Origin: Isoetes taiwanensis
Lineage: Eukaryota; Streptophyta; Lycopodiopsida; Isoetales; Isoetaceae
Reading direction: 5' to 3'
Length of the DNA stretch: 64,000 nt
NCBI GenBank assembly: GCA_021234155.1
Contig: JAJEKV010000015.1
Location: forward strand, 10,688,101 to 10,752,100
The notes beneath the pieces are model-generated. The model saw only the letters and a list, made by a program, of their open reading frames with translations, made no database searches and was not told the origin of the DNA. The position numbers and the translations under genes were made by a program. This document shows, piece by piece, positions 12,607-22,837 of this stretch (positions are counted from its first letter, which is position 1; every line of letters starts with the position of its first letter).

Positions 12607-13078
12607 CAGAGATTTTAATACATCAGTTGAGCCAGCTGAGCATTCACTTTTCCCAGGGCAGAGGTTATTACATGATATTCAGTATACAGATGATGGTTTA
12701 TGGACAGGCCTAGTCAGAGGCTTCACAAACATTGACATTCCTGACATCCCTGATCAGGAAATTGATTGGGCAATAGAGTTTTGCAGAGGCACGTACTTAA
12801 TGGTGCAACTATGGTGGTTCCTAGAAATTAATAGCAGAAGGATGACAGACCAGCAATTTGAATACTACAGACAAAGATATTACCATCACAGATGTCTGGC
12901 AGATGCTTATGGTACACTAATCATTCTGATGTCCACAACCAATGCTGACAGACTTATTCAAGAGCTAAACTGGGGAAATGGTAACACTCTCATTCTGCAT
13001 CCAGATTTCCAGCCAAAACTTGACTATCTTCATTCATACCAGTTTATATCCAATATCCTACCAAATCCCAATTCCTGA
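12551..13078 (+). CDS. Extra C-terminal frame of the LINE, unknown function
   Basis: This 175-residue frame overlaps the end of the RT frame by 56 bases and continues almost to the 3' UTR. It is acidic and aromatic-rich, with RGFTNIDIPDIPDQEIDWAI, RGTYLMVQLWWFLEINSRRM and QFEYYRQRYYHHRCLADAYG. It does not resemble the RNase H domain found in some plant LINEs. It may be the frameshifted C-terminus of ORF2 or a separate small ORF. No family is recognised. Confidence 0.4.
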   Translation: MLLLLTMIVFLQDYMMNLSRDFNTSVEPAEHSLFPGQRLLHDIQYTDDGLWTGLVRGFTNIDIPDIPDQEIDWAIEFCRGTYLMVQLWWFLEINSRRMTDQQFEYYRQRYYHHRCLADAYGTLIILMSTTNADRLIQELNWGNGNTLILHPDFQPKLDYLHSYQFISNILPNPNS

Positions 13079-13468
13079 ACTTCAATCTTGCCATCCAATC
13101 CTCATGATCCTATGTACAACACTTCATCCTCTCACTCTGAATCCAAAAATGGGCACTTTCAGGAGTTACAGGTTTTTGTTCATATACTGCTGCCTACAGT
13201 CACATCATTGTGGCTAAATTTTGGTTCTCCATTGGTTTAATTCAGTAGCAGCACTGCAGGTTTCATAACTCCCACAAGGAAGTCAAGGACTTCATATTTC
13301 CAAACACTTGTGCTATTTGTTTAGTACAGCAACTATCTATGGCTATTTTGTCTATTTTGATTATATGCTTAATGTTGAGTAGTCAATTACATGGCTCACT
13401 CACATCAATGTACCTTTTTCTATAATTAATGAAATAAACCCCAAAAAAAAAAAAAAAAAAAAAAAAAA
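13079..13468 (+). other. LINE 3' UTR and poly(A) tail
   Basis: About 360 bases of non-coding sequence end in AATTAATGAAATAAACCCC followed by an uninterrupted run of 26 A (13443-13468). The last A can be shared with the target duplication. This marks the 3' end and plus orientation of the LINE. Confidence 0.85.
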
Positions 13469-13479
13469 TTGGCTTCGGC
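13468..13479 (+). repeat. LINE target-site duplication, right copy
   Basis: ATTGGCTTCGGC follows the poly(A) run and is identical to 5339-5350. Gypsy protease sequence resumes directly after it on the minus strand. Confidence 0.9.
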
Positions 13480-14079
13480 AGCTTGTTCAATGCTTTTGCC
13501 CCTTTGTCTTTCTTTGTTTCTGGCTCGTCAACTTCGAGCTTAAAGACATAGGCCACTTGCTCCTTCTTTATGCATCTAAGTAACTTCTTACTAGACATGC
13601 ATTGCATGGTTGGGATGACTTCTTTCTTGTTATCTCAATGATTTTCCCATTTGGCACCGTTAAGATGACTTTTTGCTTTCCACAATCAATCACAGCTCCA
13701 ACTGGGCCAAGGTATTCCATGCCTATGATCAAGTCATTTTGCCGATGTTTATGACTTCTGCTCCCATTCCAGTGTTGATACCTGGCAAGTCTATGTCAAA
13801 GTTGATCCTCTTTCTTGTTGTGTGTTGGATTGCTCCACTTCCCAACACAACAGGCCTGGCCTTGGACTTCAAATGCTTCATTCAACAACTCTACCATCCT
13901 TGGCGAAGCAAAATTATGGGTGCTCCTTGTGTCTATCAACACTATGAAGGACTTGGCTTTGACTTTCCCTATTGTTGAGATGAGTCAATGGCACTCACCC
14001 TAGATGTAGTCGCAAGCATCTTCATCACCGTTCTTCGGGGGTGGCTCCATCCTCCTAGCTTTGCTAATGCCACATTCAT
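13480..14079 (-). pseudogene. Gypsy protease region, decayed
   Basis: Read on the minus strand, the retropepsin active site is still visible as DTRSTHNFASPRMVELL (about 13945-13880), where DTGS would be expected, so the catalytic loop Gly is changed. A later segment, MEYLGPVGAVIDCGKQKVIL (about 13720-13660), matches the conserved strand pair at the end of plant gypsy proteases. Several frame changes separate the pieces. The region is cut at 13479 by the LINE. Confidence 0.75.
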
Positions 14080-15340
14080 TGCAAAAGGACATTTGTATGT
14101 CCCATGTCCCGGTTGGAAGCACCTGAAGCACAACTGCTTTTCTATACATTATTGTCTCTTCTTCTTCGGAATGAAATGCAATAACTGCTTCACTACTTTG
14201 GAGTAGTTTGAACCACCCACTTGCTCTTTGTCCATGAAGCTGGCCTGCTTCTTGTCTTGCTTTCCAAAATTTGCATTCCCTTGCTTTCCATGATTTGCAT
14301 TGTACTGAGGTCTAGCAGCTGCCGGGCTTGTTGCTCTTGGACTATAGCTTCCAGTAGCTTTTCCCTTGTCCTGATAGTACTGCTGCTTTTGTCCACTGCT
14401 TTGAGAACCTGTTCCTTGTAAGCTCACGGCCTTGGACTCTGCTTCTGACACTGTTTTGGAGTTGATAGCTCTCACAAGCATCCTAATTTCTTCATTCAAG
14501 CCCTCAATATACCCTCTACTGCATGTCTTTTGCTCAGCTTTGGCACATAGAGCCTCAGCCTCATAAATTCTTCGGTGTATTTCTGCATCGTCTTATTGCC
14601 CTGCTCCAACCTGTAAAACTGCTGCATCATATGGCACTTATGTTCCCTGGGCACGTAATGACGCTTAAATGCCATGAAGAACTTCTTGAATCTGTAGCTA
14701 TCCCTGCTTAATCCATGGGTCTTGGCATAGCCTTTCCACCAAATTCTAGCCGCTCCCTTGAGGTTGAATGTCGCTACTTTGCCCTTGTCCTTATCTTTCA
14801 TGCCATAAGCATTCCCATACTCTCTCATCTCGTCCAACCAAGCCTCAGCTTCCATCCCTGACCTGTTATCTCCTGAGAAATATTCTAGCTTCTTGGCTTT
14901 CCACACATTGCTCAGTGCGGAGTCGACTTTCTTCTGATAGTCGGCCCCGTTCCTGCCTTTATCACGGTTTGGACTTTCCAGCCATGCCGATCGTTATCCT
15001 GCTTTTCCGATTCTGAGTCGGAGTCAGAACTAGTATTGGAGGAATCCGTGCTGGGGAATCTCCTTCTCCAGTTTCTCTTTCTTGTCATGTCTATCCTGTT
15101 AGCAGGTATTTGGGGTAGCTGGACATTCTAGTCGGGTGCAATTGCTGCCCTTCTTGCCAGTAAAGCTCTTATCTCCTGGATATCCGATCTCACTAGGATA
15201 TCTTCTCTTCTGGAGTTGGTGCTTCGAACTCTTGGAATAGGTTCCTTCGTTGAAATTGTCTTGCAGGGGTTTTCTCTCCCTGAGGGTGTTGATTTTGCTC
15301 TACGTTCCTGGGTGCTCTAGCTGCATACACATTTAGATTG
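14080..15340 (-). pseudogene. Gypsy gag
   Basis: The minus frame at 14906-14496 encodes the retrotransposon gag core: KLEYFSGDNRSGMEAEAWLD, FNLKGAARIWWKGYAK and FKKFFMAFKRHYVPREHK. A following frame (14499-14149) is a Gln/Ser/Lys-rich linker. In a third frame near 14130-14090 lies the zinc knuckle CFRCFQPGHGTYKC (CX2CX4HX4C). The N-terminal part can be followed in broken frames to about 15.33 kb and then ends. Gag packages element RNA; this copy is split by at least two frameshifts. Confidence 0.85.
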
Positions 15341-15934
15341 CACTTTAATGATTAGTTTTTGTTTGTTGTTGCATTAGTTGTTTATATTCGACAATCTCAT
15401 CAATAAAAGATAACAACCAACCAAGATTTTTTGGAAGGGGGATAATCTTATAACCTAACTAAGAAGTCATTAGAGCATAGTTGAGATGCCAAAAGTACTA
15501 TCATGCCCTGCATGTTTATACAGAAAGTAGGGTTGAACATGGTCTACAGATGTGGCCTTCTTTTCAAAACAATGTTTGGATTATAATAAAATATGAAATA
15601 TTCTATGATCATGACAATTGCTGGTAATTTGGACAATTGTGCTTCTAGCTTGGCATTAATAACTACTTTTCTCACAACCGGCACTCAATTTAGCCATGGC
15701 AATGCATTCCTTGGTATTATTTATAAGAGAAAAACTTTAGAGGTTAGATCGCAGAATCCATCTATAAAATTTGGAGATCTATCTTTGTAACTTTCTATGC
15801 TCCCTATGTAGTTCAAGGCACTTGTAACACCAAGCTTAGTTTTGCATTAAGCAGCTAGTTTGCTGACTTTCTTAGTAAAGGAATGAAATTCTTTCCCTTG
15901 TAGCATACATTAAAGTCTCTTCTGCTTGCTGCAG
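15341..15934 (+). other. Stretch without a recognisable gene
   Basis: This AT-rich stretch lies between the truncated gypsy gag and the first helicase exon. Only short open frames are present. Its right end, CTTCTGCTTGCTGCAG, is the intron tail before the helicase exon at 15935. Confidence 0.5.
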
Positions 15935-16087
15935 TGGATATGGAAAGAGAGTGTAAGGCATCGACAAAGCCATGCAGGCAGAGTCCAACCTGGCTATTGC
16001 TTTCATCTATATTCTCAAAAAGTGAGGAGTGTTGCACTTGTTTTTTTGGGTGATAATTCAGACATTATGCCATCTTCTTATTTTGAT

Positions 16088-16092
16088 CCATC
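16088..16092 (+). repeat. Copia target-site duplication, left copy
   Basis: CCATC directly precedes the left LTR (16093). It is repeated at 21342-21346 directly after the right LTR. Five bases is the usual target duplication for LTR elements. Confidence 0.9.
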
Positions 16093-16551
16093 TGATAAGA
16101 ATTTAGAAATAGGGCTCCTACTGTGGCTTCTCCGACAACCCAAGCTGGCCTCTGAACAAGGCCACTTCTATGACTGCTCCGATAGCCCAAGCTTGTCTTA
16201 TAATCGTCTCACGTTCTGCAAATATGCAGATGGATACAACTGCTTACCGCAACCGCTTGGATCGAAACCAAGCTATCTCCTGCAAGCACACGGTCAAGCA
16301 AATAAACGGCCTGCACTGTTCTATTCCAGACAGTGGACACACTCTTCTCCTCAACCTCCTGCGATCTTCTCTACAACGAAGCAACGATTTGGCCTTCTTT
16401 CTGCAAACCGAGATTCGATTCGACTCCTCTGTCTGTTACGCTTCAATCTCTCCCTTTTGTCGTTTTTATCTGGATGCCGCTTTTCAAAGCGTGTATGTTT
16501 GGCGCAATAATGCCGTGACACGTGTATCGTGTACAGGCTGTATTTCCTTCA
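16093..16551 (-). repeat. Copia 3' LTR
   Basis: On the plus strand it starts TGATAAGAATTTAG and ends ATTTCCTTCA, so it has TG...CA ends in both directions. It is the same length as the right LTR (20883-21341) and differs at six transitions. Being downstream of pol on the minus strand, it is the 3' LTR. Confidence 0.95.
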
Positions 16552-16560
16552 TTCTCCCCC
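16552..16560 (-). other. Copia polypurine tract
   Basis: On the minus strand GGGGGAGAA stands directly before the TG of the 3' LTR and directly after the pol stop codon. This is the expected primer site for plus-strand DNA synthesis. Confidence 0.85.
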
Positions 16561-19500
16561 TCAGCCTGTACAACTCATAATTCCTACTTGTTCCTTTGCA
16601 ACATAAAGTTTTGGTTCAGTAAGAACCTTAGTCAACATATCTGCCTGCTGCAATGCAGTAGGAATGTATTCTACATTTATTTCACCCTTTTCTACCTCAT
16701 CTCGAATGAAATGGTGATGAACCTCTATGTGCTTAGTTCGCGAATGACAAACTGGATTTTTGCTCATCGCTATCCCGCTTTTGTTATCACAATAAATTGT
16801 TGTTGTACCCGTGCACGACTTTCCTAATTCTTTGAGCATTCTTCGCAACCAAATGATTTCTGATGCTGCCAAAGACACTGCCACATATTCTGCTTCTGCA
16901 CTGGATTTTGCAACGCACTCTTGCTTTTTACTGGCCCATGATATTGCCGTACCTCCAAACTTACAAAGATATCCAGAAGTGGACTTTCTGTCATTAGTGT
17001 CTCCTCCCCAGTCTGCATCTGCATATCCAACTAGACTATCTTCCATGCCCTTTTCAAAACATAGCCCATGAGTTGAGGTACCCTTTAGATACCTGAGGAC
17101 CCTTTTTGCGGCTATCCAGTGCTCCCTTCCTGGTTTATTTAAAAACCTGCTTAGAAGATTAACAACATAAGTAATATCTGGTCTTGTGCTATTTGCAGTA
17201 TACAACAGGCTGCCAACTAACGATCTATAGGGTTTACCTTTCATATCTTCCTCCTCCTCAAGTGTTTGCGGACACATTTTTCCTGACAATTTTACTCCTG
17301 GCGCCAATGGTGTCTTCGCTACATTGCAATCAAGCATTCTGAACTTGACTAGAATCTTCTTGATATATTGTTCTTGAGTGAGGTACAACACACCTCGTGC
17401 CCTATCTCTTCTTACTTCCATTCCCAACAGTTTTTGAAGATCTCCAAGATCAGTCATTTGAAACCGGCTTCTCAATAATAGTTTACACTTGTCCAGCAAG
17501 GCTTTGTCATTACTGGCTATCACACAATCATCGACATATAGAGCCATCATCAGGCATTTATCTCCTTCCCTTCTCATGTAAAGATTACCTTCTGTTTTTA
17601 ATTTAATGAATCCACTGTCAATTAAAAACTTGTTCATGCATAAGTACCATTGCCTGGATGCCTGTCTCAATCCATAAATAGCCTTTTTTAATTTGCACAC
17701 CATATTATTGCCCTGCTCGTATCCATGAGGCTGCTCCATATAGATTTCTTCTTCTAAGTCTCCATTCAAGAACGCAGTCTTGACATCCATATGACCCAAT
17801 TCCATGTCATTTTGTACTGCAATGGCTATGAGCGCTCTCAGACTAGTCATCTTAATGATAGGTGAGAATGTGTCCTTAAAATCTACTCCTTCTAGCTGTG
17901 TATATCCCTTGGCAACTAAGCGAGCCTTGTACCTCTCGACAGATCCATCCGCCTTTCTTTTAATCTTGAAAATCCACTTACTACCGACAACATTCTTGCC
18001 CTTTGGTCTCGGCACCAAATCATAGGTTCCAGTCTGTTTGAATGAATCTAACTCATTCCTCATTGCTTCTTTCCACATGTCTGCATCTGGCCTCGTTACT
18101 GCTTCTTCCACTGTTTCTGGTTCTAAAGTGCAAGACAAGATCTTAGGTTTTCGAGGTCTTGTTGTCTTACCACTTTCTCTTCTGCCAAATCCTACTGTAT
18201 CAAACGGAAGCTGAGCTTTGAGACGTTCAACTTCACTGCGACGGGTCCTGCTTGTACTCCCCCTGGTTTCTTCTATTACAGCTTCACCGCTCTCCTCTTC
18301 CTGGTGTCCAGTTTTCGGTGCACTATCAGTCTCTAAGACTTCATGCACCTCCTCTGGCTCTAAGACTTCATGCACCTCCTCTGACCCAGTATGTAGCGCA
18401 CTATCAGTTTCTGCGACCTCATGCACCACATCTGGTTCTGTACCTTCTTGCTCACTTATGCCCTCAATTTCATCATCCTCAACGTCAATTTCATCTTCCA
18501 TGGGCAAACCTACTGTTTCCCTAAAATTGTACATTACTTCTTCATTTACCCCTGAATCATTTTCCAAATATTCTACTGGCACCCATTCTGTCATCTCTGG
18601 CTTGCTAAGCAGTTTCCTATCTTTGTATAGGATGTTTTCGTTAAATATCACATCTCTGCTAACATGTATTCTGCGAGTGTTTGGATCATATAACCTGTAA
18701 CCATTTGTTTCTTCATCGTAGCCAACCAGAAAAGTACATATGCTTTTATCATCCAACTTCCTCCTGAGTTCTTCGGGGACCAACATATAGGCCAGACATC
18801 CGTACACTCTAAAGCGCTTCACAGATTGTCTTTGCCCAGTCCAAACCTGTTCTGGCACTGCCTCCTTTACTGCAACACTAGGCAACCTGTCTTGAATGTG
18901 ACAAGCAGCCGCCACTGCTTCTGCCCATAAGCTGTTGGGTAGGCCCGCATGCTTAAGCATGGACCTTGCTGCATTCATGATGGTGCGATTCTTTCGTTCT
19001 GCTACACCATTTTGCTGTGGCATATACCGACATGTATACTGTCTCCTAATTCCATGCTCCTGGCAAAATTTGCAAAATTCACCTGATCTGTATTCTCCTC
19101 CAAGGTCAGATCTCAGGCATTTAACCTTTAATGATGTTTCCCTTTCAACTTCCGCAACATAGAGCCTAAAGGCATCAAATACTTGGTCATTGGACCTTAA
19201 AAAGTAACACTTAGTCCTTCTGCTATAGTCATCAATAAATGATGCAAAGTAAAATTTTGACCCTAGACATTGAACTTGCATTGGACCACAAACATCTGAA
19301 TGAACTAACTCAAGCAATTTGTGTGCTCTCTTGCCTTTATTTCTAAAAGGCAATCTACTTTGCTTTCCTAACATGCATGCCTCACAAATATCATCATGAT
19401 TTTCATGCTCACACATCAAGTCATCCAAAAAATTGTGCTTTTCTGCAAATTTAATATTATTATGATTTGTATGCGCCAACCTCAAATGCCAAGTACGCAG

Positions 19501-20862
19501 TTTATCTATGGGCGATATTTTATTGATTGCTTTGATGTCAAACTCAAACAAATTTCCTCTTCTATCAGCATCAAATATCTTCACACCATCCTTAATAAAT
19601 TTGCATCCATGCTTATGAAAAAGCAAATCATAACCATTATCAACAAGGTTTGCAACCGAGACTAAGTTAAACAACATTTCTGGAGCAAACAGAGTATCTG
19701 GTAATTTTAAAACTTCCTTGCCTTCTCTTGATACCTGCAGCTCCCCCTTTCCACGCACCTTTTGTGTTGCGCCATTTCCCATTTGCACCCTTGGATTACC
19801 CTTACATAGCTCAACCTTATTCAACAAACCAGGTGAGTTGACTATGGAGACTTCAGCTCCCGAATCTAAAGTCAAAGTGTCAGTTTTATCCAATCCATTT
19901 CTAAGAGTAACATTTGACACCACATCTTTAGAGTTCAGTTTCTTTACCTTATCCTCACTAAGCACTCCCACTGTTGCCAATTTCTCACTGCTATCATCAA
20001 GTTCACTTACAGTTGCCACAGATGATGCTCGACCCCTTCCTCGTGAAAACGCTCCTCGCCCACGAGTCCATCTTTCTCGATTTGGGCATTCTGCTTTTAT
20101 GTGGCCGAACTCCTCACAACCGTAGCACTGGATTTGTGCTCTTCCTCTTCCTCGGCTTCTACCTCGTCCCCGACCTCTTTCCCCTGTATACAAAACAGTC
20201 GGATGTTCTTCCATACGGACAGATTTCTCCCTCACACTTGCTGCTGCAATCTTTTCTTGCTCCAATTCCGTTCTAATTGCTTCCACAGCTTTATCAAACG
20301 TAGGCGAAGTGCGCCTAACCAACACAGCTAAATCCTTGTAAGAATCATGAAAGGCTCTTGTTAAAATTAATACCTTCTGTTGCTCGGAATATTTTACTCC
20401 GGCTCCCTCCAAATCATGGAATAACAAACGTAGACGCCTTATTAAACTCGTCACGTCACCACCCTTCTCAAACTGCAAGCTGCGTACCTGCATCTCCAAC
20501 ACTTCAATTTGCGAAGAAGTCTTCGCTTCATACCTTTCAAGAAGGTATTCCCACATCTCGGCTGGAGTCTTGTGCTGAATTTCAGGCACTATGTCTCCTC
20601 CCAATTTTGCCATGATAATCGCTTTAGCAATTTCTTCCTTCTCATCTTCAGATGTCTCTTCCCTCTTTCCTTCTTATGATCCAGAGGCTTCCTTTTTTAT
20701 TTTGAGAGGTGTCACAGCCGATTTTCCTTTGGATATGAGCTCCCATAATTTGTCCACCTTGAGGGCCTGTGTGATCATGGCTTTCCAGAGTTGAAAACCA
20801 GCTTCATCTCCCTCAAATACTTTGGTGTTACTTAGATATGTTAAGGCAAGCCTGCTGGCCAT
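16561..20862 (-). pseudogene. Copia gag-pol polyprotein with one in-frame stop
   Basis: A single frame starts MASRLALTYLSNTKVFEG at 20862, meets a TAA at 20676-20674 after 62 codons, and stays open from there to 16561. Counting from the Met at 20613, the 1350-residue part shows the gag zinc knuckle CYGCEEFGHIKAEC (about residue 163), the protease LDSGAEVSIVNS (about 249), the integrase HLRLAHTNHNNIKF and CEACMLGKQSRLPF zinc site, and the core signatures LVHSDVCGPM, LRSDLGGEYRSG and NGVAERKNRT. The RT has MDVKTAFLNGDLEEEIYMEQ and the YVDD box in LYVDDCVIAS, and the RNase H has ADADWGGDTNDRKSTSGY. All the catalytic motifs I looked for are present; only the gag stop breaks it. The stop could have arisen by a C-to-T change of CAA or by another change. 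Confidence 0.93.
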
Positions 20863-20868
20863 GAATCT

Positions 20869-20881
20869 GGCTCTGATACCA
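20869..20881 (-). other. Copia primer-binding site (initiator Met tRNA)
   Basis: One base inside the 5' LTR, the minus strand reads TGGTATCAGAGCC. This is the standard plant retrotransposon site complementary to the 3' end of initiator methionyl-tRNA. Confidence 0.95.
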
Positions 20882-20882
20882 C

Positions 20883-21341
20883 TGATAAGAATTTAGAAAT
20901 AGGGCTCCTACTGTGGCTTCTCCGACAACCCAAGCTGGCCTCTGAACAAGGCCACTTCTATGACTGCTCCGACAGCCCAAGCTTGTCTTATAATCGTCTC
21001 ACGTTCTGCAAATATGCAGATGGATACAACTGCTTACCGCAACCACTTGGATCGAAACCAAGCTATCTCCTGCAAGCACACGGTCAAGCAAATAAACGGC
21101 CTGCACTGTTCTATTCCAGACAGTGGACACACTCTTCTCCTCAACCTCCTGCGATCTTCTCTACAACGAAGCAACGATTTGGCCTTCTTTCTGCAAACCG
21201 AGATTCGATTCGACTCCTCTGTCTGTTACGCTTCAATCTCTCCCTTTTGTCATTTTTATCTGGATGCCGCTTTTTAAAGCGTGTATGTCTGGCGCAATAA
21301 TGCCGTGACACGTGTACCGTGTACAGGCTGTATTTCCTTCA
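20883..21341 (-). repeat. Copia 5' LTR
   Basis: This 459-bp copy lies next to the primer-binding site and upstream of gag on the minus strand. It should carry the element promoter and polyadenylation signals; none was assigned with confidence. It is nearly identical to 16093-16551. Confidence 0.95.
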
Positions 21342-21346
21342 CCATC
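21342..21346 (+). repeat. Copia target-site duplication, right copy
   Basis: CCATC follows the right LTR and matches 16088-16092. Helicase intron sequence continues after it. Confidence 0.9.
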
Positions 21347-21889
21347 TGAGGAAGTTATTTTTCCTATGTGGATGTAGATACTTACCTGGATGGCTGATCA
21401 TGAAATTCCAGAAATCTAGCGGGTCCCACTTGAGGAGCTATGTCTGCAAGTCAAGCCATTGCAACATCAAAGGTAACTCAACCATGATGCCCATTTTCTT
21501 TTAGGAACACTTATCAAAGGTTGTTTGATTAATGCAAAGTTATATTAAACATAGAGGAACAAATGAACCAGAGCACCGATGAATGCTTATGTATCTCTAA
21601 TGGAAGAAAGACGACCTCCATCGATCTTACAACATTCTTTTCTAAAATGCTAGAACCACCAAAGGCCACAGTCGTCTTTAGTGCCATTAAGGTTTTGCAG
21701 CAGCTCGGGGCAATTGACAAGACAGAGAGATTGACACCACTTGGCAAGACATTATCAGACATTAACATACACCCACATTTTGGGAAAATGTTATTGTATG
21801 GAGCGGTTTTAAACTGCCTTGATCAAATACTCACTGTGGCAGCTGCAGTTTGTTTTAGGGGCCCATTTCTTGCACCCATGCATGCAAGA

Positions 21890-22837
21890 GAGTATGGGTC
21901 AGGGATATCTTTTTTGTGAAAAACATCTATCCACAAGCTTGCCATTGTATTATTTGTTAGTTTCAAATGCTATGATGAGTTTTGGATTTGTTTCTAATCC
22001 TACTACAATAAGCACCAGACACATCAAAGATTACCGGACGGATTGGAATATCTTTAAATACAGATCCATTGTAGTATACAATAGTCTATTCACCAATTAT
22101 TACCTCCTAAAGGTAGAGAAGTTACAAAAGAAGGGAGAAATTATGACTAGTAAAAACAAGAGATAATTCGTGCTCAACCTGGAAAAGGACTGCAATTGTC
22201 GGCTTTGAACATCCATATAAAATTTTGATATCAAGTACTTGCAATTCTTCCAACCTGTAACATTACTTCTTTGTCAACTTTTGAAGCATACTTGGAATGC
22301 GAACAACCTGCAACCTTAGATTGAATAAATAAATGAACATTCAGGGTTCCTAGAGAAGCCGCTTAATTTTTTGCATGCATGATAGTTGATTGATCTTTTT
22401 ACCACTTCCGCCGCTGCTCCAAAGTTATTGTGAATATTGCATGGGAATGGCTGCAACAATTTACCAATTTAGCCAATCGTCACTCCACCCCTGCTATAAT
22501 TTGTGTTTGTATTTGCATGAAAGCAGATGCTTCTATTTGATAATAGCTAGAGTAACAATGGTGTTTGCCAAGGCTATCTCTCATTTGTAAACTGTACTTT
22601 GGAAACACAGGTTGCAATATATTGAATATTTCAAAGTTTCCAAACCCTTAGTGATGTGATAGAGAAAAGATGGGGTTCTTTCCTGTCTGCTTCTATCGGT
22701 GTTGTGCACCTAGTTCCTTACGATAAAATATTGAGAGAAAATTTGTTGAAGCATATCCTCTTAGCTTTCACGTCTAAAGACTTTAAAACTCTCTTTAGAA
22801 AACTATGCTACCCACTAGGTGTGTGCTAGAAATTCAC
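21890..22837 (+). other. Stretch without a recognisable gene
   Basis: This lies between the last helicase piece and the kinesin fragments. I saw no further helicase exon and no other coding similarity. The sequence is AT-rich with short chance frames. Confidence 0.5.

Larger units (their letters stand above)
5351..13467 (+). mobile_element. L1-like LINE, near full length, inserted in the gypsy element
   Basis: This 8.1 kb non-LTR retrotransposon runs from a 5' leader through a short leader ORF, ORF1 with a zinc knuckle, an APE-type endonuclease, a reverse transcriptase, a zf-RVT region and an extra C-terminal frame to a poly(A) tract (13443-13468). It is flanked by the 12-bp duplication ATTGGCTTCGGC. 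Because the duplication is present on both sides, the copy is probably not 5'-truncated. Frame breaks in ORF1, between endonuclease and RT, and a stop at 11389 show it is inactive. Plant L1 elements normally have ORF1 plus an EN-RT ORF2; the extra frames at both ends are noteworthy. Confidence 0.93.
1..15340 (-). mobile_element. Decayed Ty3/gypsy retrotransposon, split by a LINE
   Basis: Read on the minus strand the order is gag (about 15330-14080), protease (about 14000-13480), then reverse transcriptase, RNase H and integrase (5338-2829). This PR-RT-RH-INT order is diagnostic of Ty3/gypsy. The element is interrupted between protease and RT by an 8.1 kb LINE with a target-site duplication. 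Every domain carries stops or frame changes, so the copy is dead. No 5' LTR or tRNA primer site was seen to the right of gag, so the 5' end looks truncated near 15.34 kb. A possible PPT/3' LTR junction lies at 1792. Confidence 0.85.
16093..21341 (-). mobile_element. Ty1/copia retrotransposon, nearly intact
   Basis: This 5249-bp element has two 459-bp LTRs, a CCATC target duplication, a methionyl-tRNA primer site, a polypurine tract and one long gag-pol frame in the order gag-PR-INT-RT-RH, which is diagnostic of copia. The two LTRs differ at six positions by my reading (about 1.3%), all transitions, so the insertion is recent. One nonsense codon interrupts gag. The element sits in an intron of the helicase pseudogene, in the opposite orientation. 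Confidence 0.97.
15935..21889 (+). pseudogene. DExH-box RNA helicase pseudogene, split by a copia element
   Basis: Three exon remnants are readable. The first (15935-16021) encodes motif VI of a DEAH/DExH helicase, HAGRVQPGYCFHLYSQ, entered by a CAG acceptor and left by a GTGAGG donor. The second (21378-21472) encodes HEIPEI, a TAG stop, then RVPLEELCLQVK, ending at a GTAACT donor. The third (about 21615-21889) encodes the HA2 region, KMLEPPKATVVFSAIKVLQQ and KMLLYGAVLNCLDQILTVAA. The in-frame stop, the degraded motif VI and the absence of RecA1 and later exons in the window mark it as a pseudogene or gene fragment. The copia insertion lies in the intron between the first and second pieces. 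Confidence 0.85.
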
